Positions 25,984 to 33,264 of a DNA stretch of 64,000 nucleotides are shown here, one piece after another (within the stretch, counting starts at the first letter, position 1; each line of letters starts with the position of its first letter). The stretch comes from Umezawaea sp042738955. GTDB taxonomy: Bacteria; Actinomycetota; Actinomycetes; Mycobacteriales; Pseudonocardiaceae. The stretch lies in NCBI RefSeq assembly GCF_042738955.1, contig NZ_JBHYHC010000021.1, positions 35,315 through 99,314 on the forward strand, read 5' to 3'. Position numbers and translations under genes: made by a program. The notes under the pieces are model-generated. The model was not told the origin of the DNA. It saw only the letters and a list, made by a program, of their open reading frames with translations, and searched no databases.

Positions 25984-26255
25984 CGCGGGTCGCGGAACAG
26001 CCCGGCGGCCCACTCCGACCGCTCCTTGCCCTCGCTGGTCTCCGTCATCTCGGACCGCTCGGTCGTCTCGCTGCCCTCGGTGCCCTCCTTGCCCTCGGAC
26101 CCCTCCGTGCTCTCGGAGTTCTCCGACGTCTCGGACCCCTCGCTGCCCCGTTGGGACGACTCGGGAACGCCGGTCGGGGCCGTCAGGCCGAGGTAGCTCG
26201 CCGCGCGGTTCCGGACGTCGGCCGGGAAGTCCGTGAAGGCGGGTCGTTCGGTCAT
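25980..26255 (-). CDS. Putative precursor peptide with 15 x-(S/T/K)-E repeats
   Basis: 91 residues. Residues 1-36 form a leader-like region (RPAFTDFPADVR, then a short helix and a GLTAPTGVP linker). Residues 37-81 are fifteen uninterrupted tripeptides x-(S/T/K)-E: nine with Ser, four with Thr, two with Lys (repeats 7 and 14). A tail of 10 residues follows (WAAGLFRDPR). Every repeat places a hydroxyl or amine beside a Glu, the two partners of graspetide ester or amide cross-links. Lysines exactly seven repeats apart, with Thr at repeats 5 and 12, show a 21-residue higher-order period. AGGAGG lies 5 nt before the ATG. It is first in the four-gene operon. An unmodified low-complexity protein cannot be excluded. 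Confidence 0.75.
   Translation of the reverse strand: MTERPAFTDFPADVRNRAASYLGLTAPTGVPESSQRGSEGSETSENSESTEGSEGKEGTEGSETTERSEMTETSEGKERSEWAAGLFRDPR
26013..26147 (-). repeat. Tandem 9-nt coding repeats in the precursor
   Basis: The 135 nt encode fifteen x-(S/T/K)-E tripeptides. Repeats 1-7 and 8-14 correspond position by position (Gly at 1 and 2, Thr at position 2 of repeats 5/12, GKE at 7/14), which suggests amplification of a 9-nt unit followed by a 63-nt duplication. Confidence 0.85.
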
Positions 26256-26340
26256 CGTGTTCCTCCTGCGCGGCTCTGCTTCGCTCGTCCCGAGAGGGGA
26301 CTCTGGGCGCGGGATCCCCTGCGGTCAACGGGAAAACCGG

Positions 26341-26390
26341 ACGTGGGAACAGATGGGAACGCCTGAGAACGGCAGGGAAGTCGTGGGAAG
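26341..26390. promoter_or_regulatory. Five 10-bp-phased GGGAAC-type repeats in the divergent promoter
   Basis: The hexamers GGGAAC, GGGAAC, GAGAAC, GGGAAG, GGGAAG begin at 26345, 26355, 26365, 26375 and 26385, each exactly 10 bp apart and so on one face of the helix. A further out-of-phase GGGAAA is at 26330. On the minus strand a -35-like TTGACC (26323-26328) precedes the precursor gene. The array lies between the two divergent starts and looks like a cooperative regulator site. Confidence 0.65.
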
Positions 26391-26425
26391 ATGACCCGTA
26401 TGCCGTTACCGCGGACCGGTGAGCG

Positions 26426-27349
26426 ATGACCGACGACCTCCCCGGCGAACCGCGCACCTGGACGGAGTTCCGGGCGGCGCTGAAGAAGCTGATGGCGCGG
26501 GCGGAGATGACCGCGGTGGCGGTCGAGCGGCTGTCCGTCGACCCGGAGGCCCGGCGGCTCGGCGTCGACAGCATCGGCGACGCCACCGTGGGCCGGAAGA
26601 TCGCCGCCAAGGACGAGCCGGTGGACGCCAGGGCCGTGCGCGCCATCGTCGTCACGTGCGGGCTCGCGGCGGCCCGGCGCGGGGTCGCGCTCGCCGACGC
26701 GGACGTCCACCGGTGGCTCCGGGCGCGGACCCGCCTGGCCGAGGGCGAGGTCGCGCCACCGGCCGACGAACCGGTGGTCCACGAAGAGCAGCCGTTGGGC
26801 CGGTCGTTCGGCAGTCCGTGGGTCGTCGGGGCGCTGGTCGCGCTGCTGATCGTGACGGGCGGGGCCGTCCTCTGGACCGTGACGGGCTCGGACCGGACCC
26901 CGCCGGTGATCGCCGAGTCGACCAGCGGTGGTGGCGACGACCTGGTCACGGGACGGCCGCCGTGCGTCAACCCGCCGGACAAGCCCACCGGCACCGGGCT
27001 GGCGATGACCGCGCCGACCTCGGGCCTGACGCTGACCGGCGACTCGGCCGAGGCGACGGGCACGGTCACCCTGGCTCCCGGCGAGAGCGCGCCCTGGCTG
27101 CTGCTCTACGCGCCGGGGGACTGCAAGTTCTACCTGGTGGGGCCGGTGGCGGTGGCCGACGGCACGTGGGCGGGCACGCTCTACGTCGACCCCACCCAGC
27201 GCGGCAGCTACGGCGCGTACGTCGTGGTGGTCGACAACGCCACCGACGAACGGCTCCACCGGATCGCCGAGGCGAGCAGGTCCCCGTTCATCGTGCGGCT
27301 CCCGACGGGCGCGCGGGTCGTCCACGTGACGGTCCGCTGCTGCGCCTGA
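26426..27349 (+). CDS. Membrane-anchored protein with XRE-like N-terminus, divergent from the ligase operon
   Basis: 307 residues: a cytoplasmic domain (1-130), one membrane span (about 132-152, PWVVGALVALLIVTGGAVLW) and an extracytoplasmic beta-rich domain with four cysteines, two of them in the C-terminal RCC. The start resembles the degenerate XRE-like domain of actinomycete signalling proteins (WTEFRAALKKLMARA ... ERLSVD ... GDATVGRKIA ... IVVTCGLAAARRG). It could be a membrane-bound sensor acting on the phased repeats just upstream. This is inference; the DNA-binding helix is not certain. It converges with the next gene with a 142-nt overlap. Confidence 0.75.
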   Translation: MTDDLPGEPRTWTEFRAALKKLMARAEMTAVAVERLSVDPEARRLGVDSIGDATVGRKIAAKDEPVDARAVRAIVVTCGLAAARRGVALADADVHRWLRARTRLAEGEVAPPADEPVVHEEQPLGRSFGSPWVVGALVALLIVTGGAVLWTVTGSDRTPPVIAESTSGGGDDLVTGRPPCVNPPDKPTGTGLAMTAPTSGLTLTGDSAEATGTVTLAPGESAPWLLLYAPGDCKFYLVGPVAVADGTWAGTLYVDPTQRGSYGAYVVVVDNATDERLHRIAEASRSPFIVRLPTGARVVHVTVRCCA

Positions 27350-27966
27350 CCCGTGACCAGCACGGGCAGTCGCGAAAGGCCCCACAGGGCCAGGACGGCG
27401 AGGACCGACAGCACCACTGTGGTGCCCAGGCCGACCACCCGGTCACGCAGGTTTCGCCCCAGCACCAAGGGGATCAGCACGGCGACGACGCCGTAGCCGA
27501 TCGCGTCGCCGTGGTAGGCCAGGACGACCTGGTACCAGAGGGCGTCCATCCCGAAGACCCCGCCGAGCAGCGCCGGTCCCGCGGTGCGCCGCCACCCCGT
27601 GCCGGTGCGCCACCACGCGCCCGCCGTGCCGAAGAGCGGACCGGCGACCAGGGCCAGCGCGAGCCAGAACAGGGGGTAGGTGAGGTCGCCCATGCCGTCG
27701 CGGAGCAGTTCGGCGTAGGCGTAGTAGCCGACGACCGCGCCGACCTCGGTCGCCGTGCCCGCGAGGACCGCCACCCGGCCGGGGACCCGTGCCAGCGCGC
27801 CCGCCGCGAACGCCGCGGCGGACCAGACGGACCCCGAGTTGGAGATGGCCTGGAGGGCGTCGGGCAGCACGCCCTGGAGCACGTTGGTGACCGCGCCGAC
27901 GAGGAGCCCGGCGAGCAGCGCGAAACCGGTCGTGGAGAGCGAGGAGCGAGCGGGAGCCGTGAGCAC
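27208..27966 (-). CDS. Polytopic membrane protein, DUF6518-like
   Basis: This 252-residue protein has six to seven hydrophobic segments (FALLAGLLVGAVTNVLQG, PLFWLALALVAGPLFG, GYGVVAVLIPLVLG, VVLSVLAVLALWGL). It resembles the DUF6518 actinomycete membrane proteins; function is unknown. The GTG at 27966 lacks a clear ribosome site, and the sequence just upstream is an abnormal poly-G stretch, so the true start is uncertain. The 3' end overlaps the convergent membrane-anchored protein gene by 142 nt. Confidence 0.75.
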   Translation of the reverse strand: MLTAPARSSLSTTGFALLAGLLVGAVTNVLQGVLPDALQAISNSGSVWSAAAFAAGALARVPGRVAVLAGTATEVGAVVGYYAYAELLRDGMGDLTYPLFWLALALVAGPLFGTAGAWWRTGTGWRRTAGPALLGGVFGMDALWYQVVLAYHGDAIGYGVVAVLIPLVLGRNLRDRVVGLGTTVVLSVLAVLALWGLSRLPVLVTGQAQQRTVTWTTRAPVGSRTMNGDLLASAIRWSRSSVALSTTTTYAP

Positions 27967-27989
27967 GGGAGGAGCCTGGCGCGGCTCAC

Positions 27990-28120
27990 GGCCCGGGGGG
28001 GGGGGGCCGCGGGGGGGGGGGGGGGCAGACGCGCAGCGCGGGGGGTGGCGCCGCGGGCGCCGCCCGCCGGGCGGGGGGGGCGCCGCGGGGCCCCGCCCGG
28101 ACGACATCCGGGGGGGGGCT
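27990..28120. other. Anomalous poly-G-rich intergenic segment
   Basis: Within 130 bp there are G runs of 12 (27995-28006), 15 (28011-28025), 8 and 9, with little else but GC. No other part of the window is like this. It lies in a 230-bp gap with no gene. It is either a G-quadruplex-prone element or, more likely, a base-calling/assembly artefact. Confidence 0.7.
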
Positions 28121-28196
28121 GTTGTCGCCGAGCCGAGCGGCCGGTGTTCCGGCCCGGTGACCTTCGCCGCGGTCGCGAGGGGACCCGGCGAGGACC

Positions 28197-28874
28197 TCAG
28201 CCCGGTGCCACGGCCCGGCCGGTCTGCGGGGAGATCATCCCCGCGCACAGGCCCTTGCCCGCCAGCGTCTGCGCGATCCGCGGGATCGCCGCTCGCGTGT
28301 TGGCGGGCCACTCGTGCATGAGGATGATCTGGCCGTTGCCCAGCCGGGAGTTGGCCGCGACGATCGCGTCGACGCTCGCGCCGTTCCAGTCCTGCGAGTC
28401 GACGTCCCAGATGATCTGCGTCAGGCCGTACTTGGCCGCGGCGGCGCGCACCGTCGCGTTGGTCTCGCCGTACGGCGGGCGGAACAGCCTCGGCGTGCCG
28501 CCGCCCCCGTTGGCGATGGCTTGCTGCGTCCGGGAGATCTCGGACTCCACCTGCGCCTGGCTCTGCTGCACCAGGTGCGGGTGGGTGTAGCTGTGGTTGC
28601 CGACCCACATGCCCGCCGAGACCTGGGCCCGCACCTGCGACGGGTTGGCCGCCGCGTTGTTGCCCTGGTTGAACATCGTGGCCCGCAGGCCGCTCTGCCG
28701 CAGGGCGTTGAGCAGCGCCGGGGTGTTGCCCGAGGACGGGCCGTCGTCGAACGTCAGCCCGACGTAGCCGTTGCACGCGGCCGCGTGCGCCGGGGTCGCC
28801 GCGACCGTGCTCCCCAACGCCAGCGCGGCGGCGGCCAGCCCGGTGACCAGCGCGCGTTTCGGTGGTGTTCGCAT
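28197..28874 (-). CDS. Secreted CE4 polysaccharide deacetylase (acetylxylan esterase-like)
   Basis: 225 residues with a clear signal peptide (MRTPPKRALVTGLAAAALAL, cleavage near AHA-A) and a NodB domain: TFDDGPSSG (base and metal Asp), HSYTHPHL (metal histidines), RPPYGE and ILMHEW. This pattern matches Streptomyces acetylxylan esterase AxeA and related chitin/xylan deacetylases. It lies 29 bp downstream of a GH11 xylanase in the same direction, so removal of acetyl groups from xylan is the natural role. The ATG at 28874 follows GAGGAG. The Streptomyces xlnB-axeA pair has the same order. Confidence 0.92.
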   Translation of the reverse strand: MRTPPKRALVTGLAAAALALGSTVAATPAHAAACNGYVGLTFDDGPSSGNTPALLNALRQSGLRATMFNQGNNAAANPSQVRAQVSAGMWVGNHSYTHPHLVQQSQAQVESEISRTQQAIANGGGGTPRLFRPPYGETNATVRAAAAKYGLTQIIWDVDSQDWNGASVDAIVAANSRLGNGQIILMHEWPANTRAAIPRIAQTLAGKGLCAGMISPQTGRAVAPG

Positions 28875-28903
28875 CCGGTGGCTCCTCGCGGTGGTGTGCC
28901 CGG

Positions 28904-29569
28904 TCATCCGACGTAGATGTTGGAGTTGCCGCTGCTCTGGTAGCCCTCGGTCGCGAGGATCATGTAGTAGTTGAACGAGCCCAGCCGCATGCCCGCGCGG
29001 GACCACGCGTCGAAGTGGTTGCCGGTGGTGATGCTGCCGCCGGTCTTCTTCTGCTGCCGGACGCTCCAGTACTGGTTGAACGTCTTGGTGCCCTCGACGG
29101 ACGGGGCGTTGTACCGCGTGGTCTGGTAGATGTCGTACGTGCCGCCGTCGGTGGTGACCGAGCCCTTGTAGGTGCCGGTCGGCCGGTAGGTGCCCCAGTT
29201 GTCGACGATGTAGTACTCGACGAGCGGGTTCGACGTCCAGCCGTAGAGCGTCAGGTAGGCGTTGCCGGAGGGGTTGAAGCTGCCGGAGTAGTTGACCGTC
29301 CGGCGCGAGCCGTTGGCCCAGCCCTTGCCGCCGACGAAGTTGCCGGTGTTGCGCCACGAGGTGCTGTAGTTGCCGCCGGAGCCCAGGGTGATGCACGCGG
29401 AGCCGCCGCCGTCGGTCCACCACGAGTAGTAGTAGCCGTTGTTGGTGCCGGTCGAGCTCGAGCACGTGGCCGCGGCGGCCGTGCCCGGCAGGAGAGCCAT
29501 GACCAGTGCGGCGCAGACACCGCCCGCGAACAGCCTGAGGCGGCCGCGCCCGCCTGTGGTTTTCAGCAT
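28904..29569 (-). CDS. Secreted GH11 endo-1,4-beta-xylanase
   Basis: 221 residues: signal peptide (cleavage near TAAA-AT), then one GH11 beta-jelly-roll. The catalytic nucleophile is in VEYYIVDNWG and the acid/base Glu in ATEGYQSSG; GGKGWANGS and YLTLYGWT are further signatures. There is no cellulose- or xylan-binding module, unlike Streptomyces XlnB. The ATG at 29569 follows GAGGAGGAA. A perfect -35 TTGACA (29673-29678, minus strand) with a weak AACACT 18 bp downstream may be the promoter, and a palindrome lies just upstream of it. It heads an operon with the deacetylase. Confidence 0.95.
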   Translation of the reverse strand: MLKTTGGRGRLRLFAGGVCAALVMALLPGTAAAATCSSSTGTNNGYYYSWWTDGGGSACITLGSGGNYSTSWRNTGNFVGGKGWANGSRRTVNYSGSFNPSGNAYLTLYGWTSNPLVEYYIVDNWGTYRPTGTYKGSVTTDGGTYDIYQTTRYNAPSVEGTKTFNQYWSVRQQKKTGGSITTGNHFDAWSRAGMRLGSFNYYMILATEGYQSSGNSNIYVG

Positions 29570-29690
29570 TGTTCCTCCTCGTTGAGGTCGGCACGGCGGC
29601 CGGGCAGGGCCGTCCGGTGTGCCGGGAGCGCCGCCGTGCGTGACCGACAGTGTTGGTGCGACTCCGAGGAGTTGTCAATGTGTTTCGAGG

Positions 29691-29705
29691 AAGTTTCGGA
29701 AACTT
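29691..29705. promoter_or_regulatory. Palindrome upstream of the xylanase promoter
   Basis: AAGTTTC-G-GAAACTT is a perfect 7-bp inverted repeat, 13 bp upstream of the -35-like TTGACA. It has the GAAA/TTTC half-sites of LacI-type sugar operators and of motifs reported before actinomycete xylanase genes. Confidence 0.5.
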
Positions 29706-29821
29706 ATCTTGTGAGTGTGCTCGGGCGAAAGTGTTGGTCCCGAACGCTTGTTGAAGGGCGACGGAGAACGTTTTCGGCCGGTCGGCTGAATCGATTGATC
29801 GCCCGGTTGGCTCGGTGATGG

Positions 29822-29832
29822 CGAAAGTTTCG
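29822..29832. promoter_or_regulatory. Second CGAAA-G-TTTCG palindrome
   Basis: This is a perfect 5-bp inverted repeat in the 401-bp gap between the xylanase and the divergent glycosidase. It shares TTTC/GAAA half-sites with the palindrome at 29691. The rest of the gap is unusually AT-rich and I see no gene in it. Confidence 0.45.
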
Positions 29833-29970
29833 ATGCGCGGCTTGCGGCAAGTGTCTGCAAATTATCGATGTTTTTGAGCAACTACTAGTCAATTCGGCGA
29901 AACTCGCGCACAACTTCTTGTGGGTAGCCGTACCGCATCTTAGAGTCGCCTCACCCTGTCGCCGGAAGAA

Positions 29971-32010
29971 ATGAGTTCCCCGATGTCACGGAGCACCACA
30001 GGAGCTGCTGCGAGACGTTCCCGACGCCGATCCCGGTGGGTCGGCGCGGCGACAGCGGTCAGCGCGGGCATCGCCCTCGCGGTCGTGCCCGGCGCGGCGA
30101 CCGCGGCCGCGGGCCCGGTCGTCACGCGCGCCGCCCTCGCGCCCGCGCTGGTCGCCGGGCGGGGAGCGAAGGTCGACTTCGTCGAGCAGGAGGCGGAGAA
30201 CGCCGCGACGAACGGCACGGTCATCGGCCCGGACCGGAACGCGTACACGCTGCCCGCCGAGGCGTCCGGCCGCAAGGCGGTCAAGCTGACGCCGGGGCAG
30301 CACGTCGAGTTCACCCTGCCCGCCGCGGCCAACGCGGTGACGGTCCGCTACAGCATCCCGGACGCGCCGACCGGCGGCGGCATCACCGCCCCGCTCGACG
30401 TGGCCGTCAACGGCAGGTACGCCAAGACCGCGACGCTGACGTCGCAGTACTCGTGGCTGTACAACCAGTACCCGTTCTCCAACGACCCCAACGCGGGCCT
30501 GCTGCACCCGGACTGGTGGATCACCGAGTGCTCGTGCGTGCCCGCGGCGACCACGCCCGCGCCGGTCATCACGACCCCGTTCCGCCCCAACCACTTCTAC
30601 GACGAGCAGCGGATCCGGCTCGACCGCGCCTACCCGGCGGGCGCGAAGGTGCGGCTCACCGCCCCCGCGGGCTCCACCGCCGCGTGGACCGTCATCGACC
30701 TGCTCGACTCGCAGCTCGTCGGGCTGCCGCACGTCGAGTTCACCGCCGTGAACGTGCTGCTGTTCGGCGCGGACCCGACGGGCAGGCGTGACTCCGCCGA
30801 CGCGTTCGACAAGGCCATCGCCCTCGCGAAGCGCTTGCACCGCAAGGTTTACCTGCCGCCGGGCGAGTTCCAGGTCAACCGGCACATCATCGTCGACGAC
30901 GTGACGATCGAGGGCGCGGGCAACTGGTACACGACCGTCAAGGGCCACGAGGTCGCGCTGAGCGCGCCCGCCCCGGACGGCTCGGTGCACACTGGTGTCG
31001 GCTTCTACGGCAAGGACGCCGCCGCGGGCGGCAGTCGCAACGTCCACCTGTCCGGGTTCGCGGTCGAGGGCGACGTCCGCGAGCGGATCGACACCGACCA
31101 GGTCAACGCCGTCGGCGGCGCGATGAGCGACTCGACGATCCGCGGCCTCTACCTGCACCACACCAAGGTCGGCCTGTGGTTCGACGGTCCGATGAACAAC
31201 GTCCGGGTCACCGACAACGTGATCGTGGACCAGATCGCCGACGGCCTCAACTTCCACACCGGCGTGACGAACTCGGTGGCGTCCAACAACTTCGTCCGCA
31301 ACACCGGCGACGACGGCCTGGCGATGTGGGCGGAGAAGACGCAGAACGCGGGCAACACCTTCGACCGCAACACCGTGCAGTCGCCGGTGCTGGCCAACGG
31401 CATCGCCATCTACGGCGGCCAGGACACGACCGTCTCCAACAACCTCGTCGCCGACCCGGTCCGTGAAGGCAGTGCTCTGCACGTCGGCTCGCGCTTCGGC
31501 GCGCAACCGTTCACCGGCAAGGTGTGGATCACCGACAACACCACCGTCCGCGCGGGCACGTTCGAGCTGAACTGGAAGATCGGCCTCGGCGCGCTGTGGC
31601 TGTACGCGCTGGACCAGGACATCACCGCCGACGTCCAGGTCGTCGGCGACAGCTTCCTCGACAACACCTACAACGCGGTCATGCTGGTCAGCGACTTTCC
31701 GGTGAAGGACAAGTACTCGATCACCGACGTCCACTTCAAGGACCTGAAGGTCGACGGTGCGGGCACGTCCGTGCTGAGCGCCCGTTCCGCGGGCAAGGCG
31801 ACGTTCCAGAACGTCGACGCCCGCAACGTCGGCGCGGTCGGCGTGAACAACTGCGGCTCGTTCAACTTCACCCCGGCGGGCTCGGAGTTCTCCCTGACCG
31901 ACCTGGGCGGCAACGACGGCGGCTGGCTCGCCCCGTGGCTGCTGCCGAACACCATCACCTGCGACGACCGCCCCACGGTCGTCCCGCCACCCGCGCCTTC
32001 GGCGTGGTGA
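29971..32010 (+). CDS. Secreted right-handed beta-helix glycoside hydrolase (GH87-like)
   Basis: 679 residues: twin-Arg-rich signal peptide (RRSRRRSRW, hydrophobic core to about residue 45), a carbohydrate-binding-like beta sandwich (about 65-250), then a parallel beta helix starting at NVLLFGADPTGRRDSADAFD. NTGDDGLAMW near residue 450 is a likely acidic active site, as in GH87 alpha-1,3-glucanase/mycodextranase proteins. Substrate is inferred; another pectin-lyase-fold family is possible. ATGs at 29971 and 29983 both work. It is divergent from the xylanase and shares its palindrome-bearing promoter region; a strong terminator follows. Confidence 0.85.
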   Translation: MSSPMSRSTTGAAARRSRRRSRWVGAATAVSAGIALAVVPGAATAAAGPVVTRAALAPALVAGRGAKVDFVEQEAENAATNGTVIGPDRNAYTLPAEASGRKAVKLTPGQHVEFTLPAAANAVTVRYSIPDAPTGGGITAPLDVAVNGRYAKTATLTSQYSWLYNQYPFSNDPNAGLLHPDWWITECSCVPAATTPAPVITTPFRPNHFYDEQRIRLDRAYPAGAKVRLTAPAGSTAAWTVIDLLDSQLVGLPHVEFTAVNVLLFGADPTGRRDSADAFDKAIALAKRLHRKVYLPPGEFQVNRHIIVDDVTIEGAGNWYTTVKGHEVALSAPAPDGSVHTGVGFYGKDAAAGGSRNVHLSGFAVEGDVRERIDTDQVNAVGGAMSDSTIRGLYLHHTKVGLWFDGPMNNVRVTDNVIVDQIADGLNFHTGVTNSVASNNFVRNTGDDGLAMWAEKTQNAGNTFDRNTVQSPVLANGIAIYGGQDTTVSNNLVADPVREGSALHVGSRFGAQPFTGKVWITDNTTVRAGTFELNWKIGLGALWLYALDQDITADVQVVGDSFLDNTYNAVMLVSDFPVKDKYSITDVHFKDLKVDGAGTSVLSARSAGKATFQNVDARNVGAVGVNNCGSFNFTPAGSEFSLTDLGGNDGGWLAPWLLPNTITCDDRPTVVPPPAPSAW

Positions 32011-32018
32011 GCTAGCGC

Positions 32019-32050
32019 GAGGGTGGGCGGTCCCCGGACCGCCCACCCTC
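32019..32050. terminator. Terminator after the beta-helix glycosidase
   Basis: A perfect 15-bp stem (GAGGGTGGGCGGTCC and complement) with a 2-nt CC loop, 8 bp after the stop codon. Confidence 0.85.
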
Positions 32051-32110
32051 TCCGTTCGGGTGCGTCGAACAACCGGACCCGGTCGGCTTCCGCCAGATCG
32101 TGCTGCCCCG

Positions 32111-32162
32111 TGATGACATGACGTGCCATCGCGGCGTACGGTGATGACACGACGTGTCGTCA
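32111..32162. promoter_or_regulatory. Two tandem operators, 31 bp apart
   Basis: TGATGACACG-A-CGTGTCGTCA (32142-32162) is a 10-bp inverted repeat with one mismatch. A weaker copy beginning TGATGACATGACGTG is at 32111-32131. Centre-to-centre spacing is 31 bp, three helical turns. They lie 31-83 bp before the following gene. Confidence 0.6.
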
Positions 32163-32193
32163 CCAAGGCGGCACCGGGGTGGCTGGAGACTCG

Positions 32194-33264
32194 ATGACCG
32201 GTGAGGTCTGGATCCTGGGTGGCACGGGGCGCAGTGCGAGGGCCATCGCGGCGGCGTTGGTCGAGGTCGGGGTGACGCCGGTGCTGGTGGGGCGGGACGC
32301 CGGGCGGCTGGCCGAGGCCGCGAAGGGTGGGCGGACGGTGGTGGCGGGGTCGGCCGCCGCGATGGCCGAGGAGATCCGGCGGCAGCGGCCCGCGGTGGTG
32401 GTGAACACGGTCGGGCCGTTCACCGAGACCGCCGCGGTCGTCGTGCGGGCCTGCCTGCCGGGGAGCCACTACGTGGACCTGGCCAACGACCTGGCCGCCG
32501 TGTCCGCGGTGCTGGGGTTCGACGCGGAGGCGACCGCCGCCGGGCGCACGCTGGTGACGGGCGCCGGGTTCGGGGTCACGGCCACCGAGAGCGTGGTCGT
32601 CAAGCTGTGCGAGGGGCAGGCCGCGCCGGTGAAGGTGCGGGTGGACATGGTGCCGTCGTTGGAGACCGAGGCGGGACCGGTCGGGGAGGCGCTCGCCGCG
32701 ACCATCCTCGACGGCCTGCCCGGAGTTCCCGGCGGCGGACGCTTCGACGGGAGGCGGTACCGGGGCGGGCGGTTGGTCCGCGCGGCGGTCGGGGCCGAGG
32801 CGGCGCGGCTCGTCCTGCCGGACGGGACGACGGTCACCACGGCGAGCGTGCCGCTCGGGGAACTCGTGGCGGCGCAGCGGGCCAGTGGCGCTCCGGACGT
32901 GGTGTCCGCGTCGAGCGAGGCTCCGTCGTCGCCGGTCGTGCGGGCGGTGCTGCCGGTCGCGATGGCGCTGCTGGGGAACGCGCGGGTGCGGGCGTTCGCG
33001 AAGCGGCGGCTCGCCGCCGTGACCCTGAAGGCCCGCGAACGGCCCCGTGAGCACTCCTGGGGACATGCCCGGCTGGAGTGGGCGGACGGGACCGTTCGCG
33101 AGGGGTGGCTGCGGGTCGGGGAGGCGCAGGCGTACACCGGCGCGGTGCCCGCCGAGGTCGTCCGGCGGCTGCTGGCGGGGGAGGGCAAGCCCGGCGCGCA
33201 CACGCCCGCCGCGCTGTTCGGGTCCTCGCTGGCCGAGGCGTGCGGCGGCGAGTACCTGGTCTAG
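32194..33264 (+). CDS. Saccharopine dehydrogenase-like oxidoreductase
   Basis: About 356 residues with an N-terminal Rossmann domain (VWILGGTGRSARAIAAAL) and the layout of the saccharopine dehydrogenase/trans-acting enoyl reductase group (VVVNTVGPFTETAAVVVRACL, HYVDLANDLAAV). These NAD(P)-dependent proteins act on diverse substrates and the specific one is unknown. The ATG at 32194 follows CTGGAGA and is favoured over a GTG at 32179. Two palindromic operators lie upstream. It overlaps the convergent NmrA gene by 4 nt. The window holds a second, related gene at 49730. Confidence 0.87.
   Translation: MTGEVWILGGTGRSARAIAAALVEVGVTPVLVGRDAGRLAEAAKGGRTVVAGSAAAMAEEIRRQRPAVVVNTVGPFTETAAVVVRACLPGSHYVDLANDLAAVSAVLGFDAEATAAGRTLVTGAGFGVTATESVVVKLCEGQAAPVKVRVDMVPSLETEAGPVGEALAATILDGLPGVPGGGRFDGRRYRGGRLVRAAVGAEAARLVLPDGTTVTTASVPLGELVAAQRASGAPDVVSASSEAPSSPVVRAVLPVAMALLGNARVRAFAKRRLAAVTLKARERPREHSWGHARLEWADGTVREGWLRVGEAQAYTGAVPAEVVRRLLAGEGKPGAHTPAALFGSSLAEACGGEYLV

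Noticed and set aside
24216..26255. Lanthipeptide, lasso peptide or thiopeptide cluster
   Set aside because: No LanM/LanC, lasso cyclase/protease, YcaO or radical-SAM gene is present; only ATP-grasp-type enzymes accompany the peptide.
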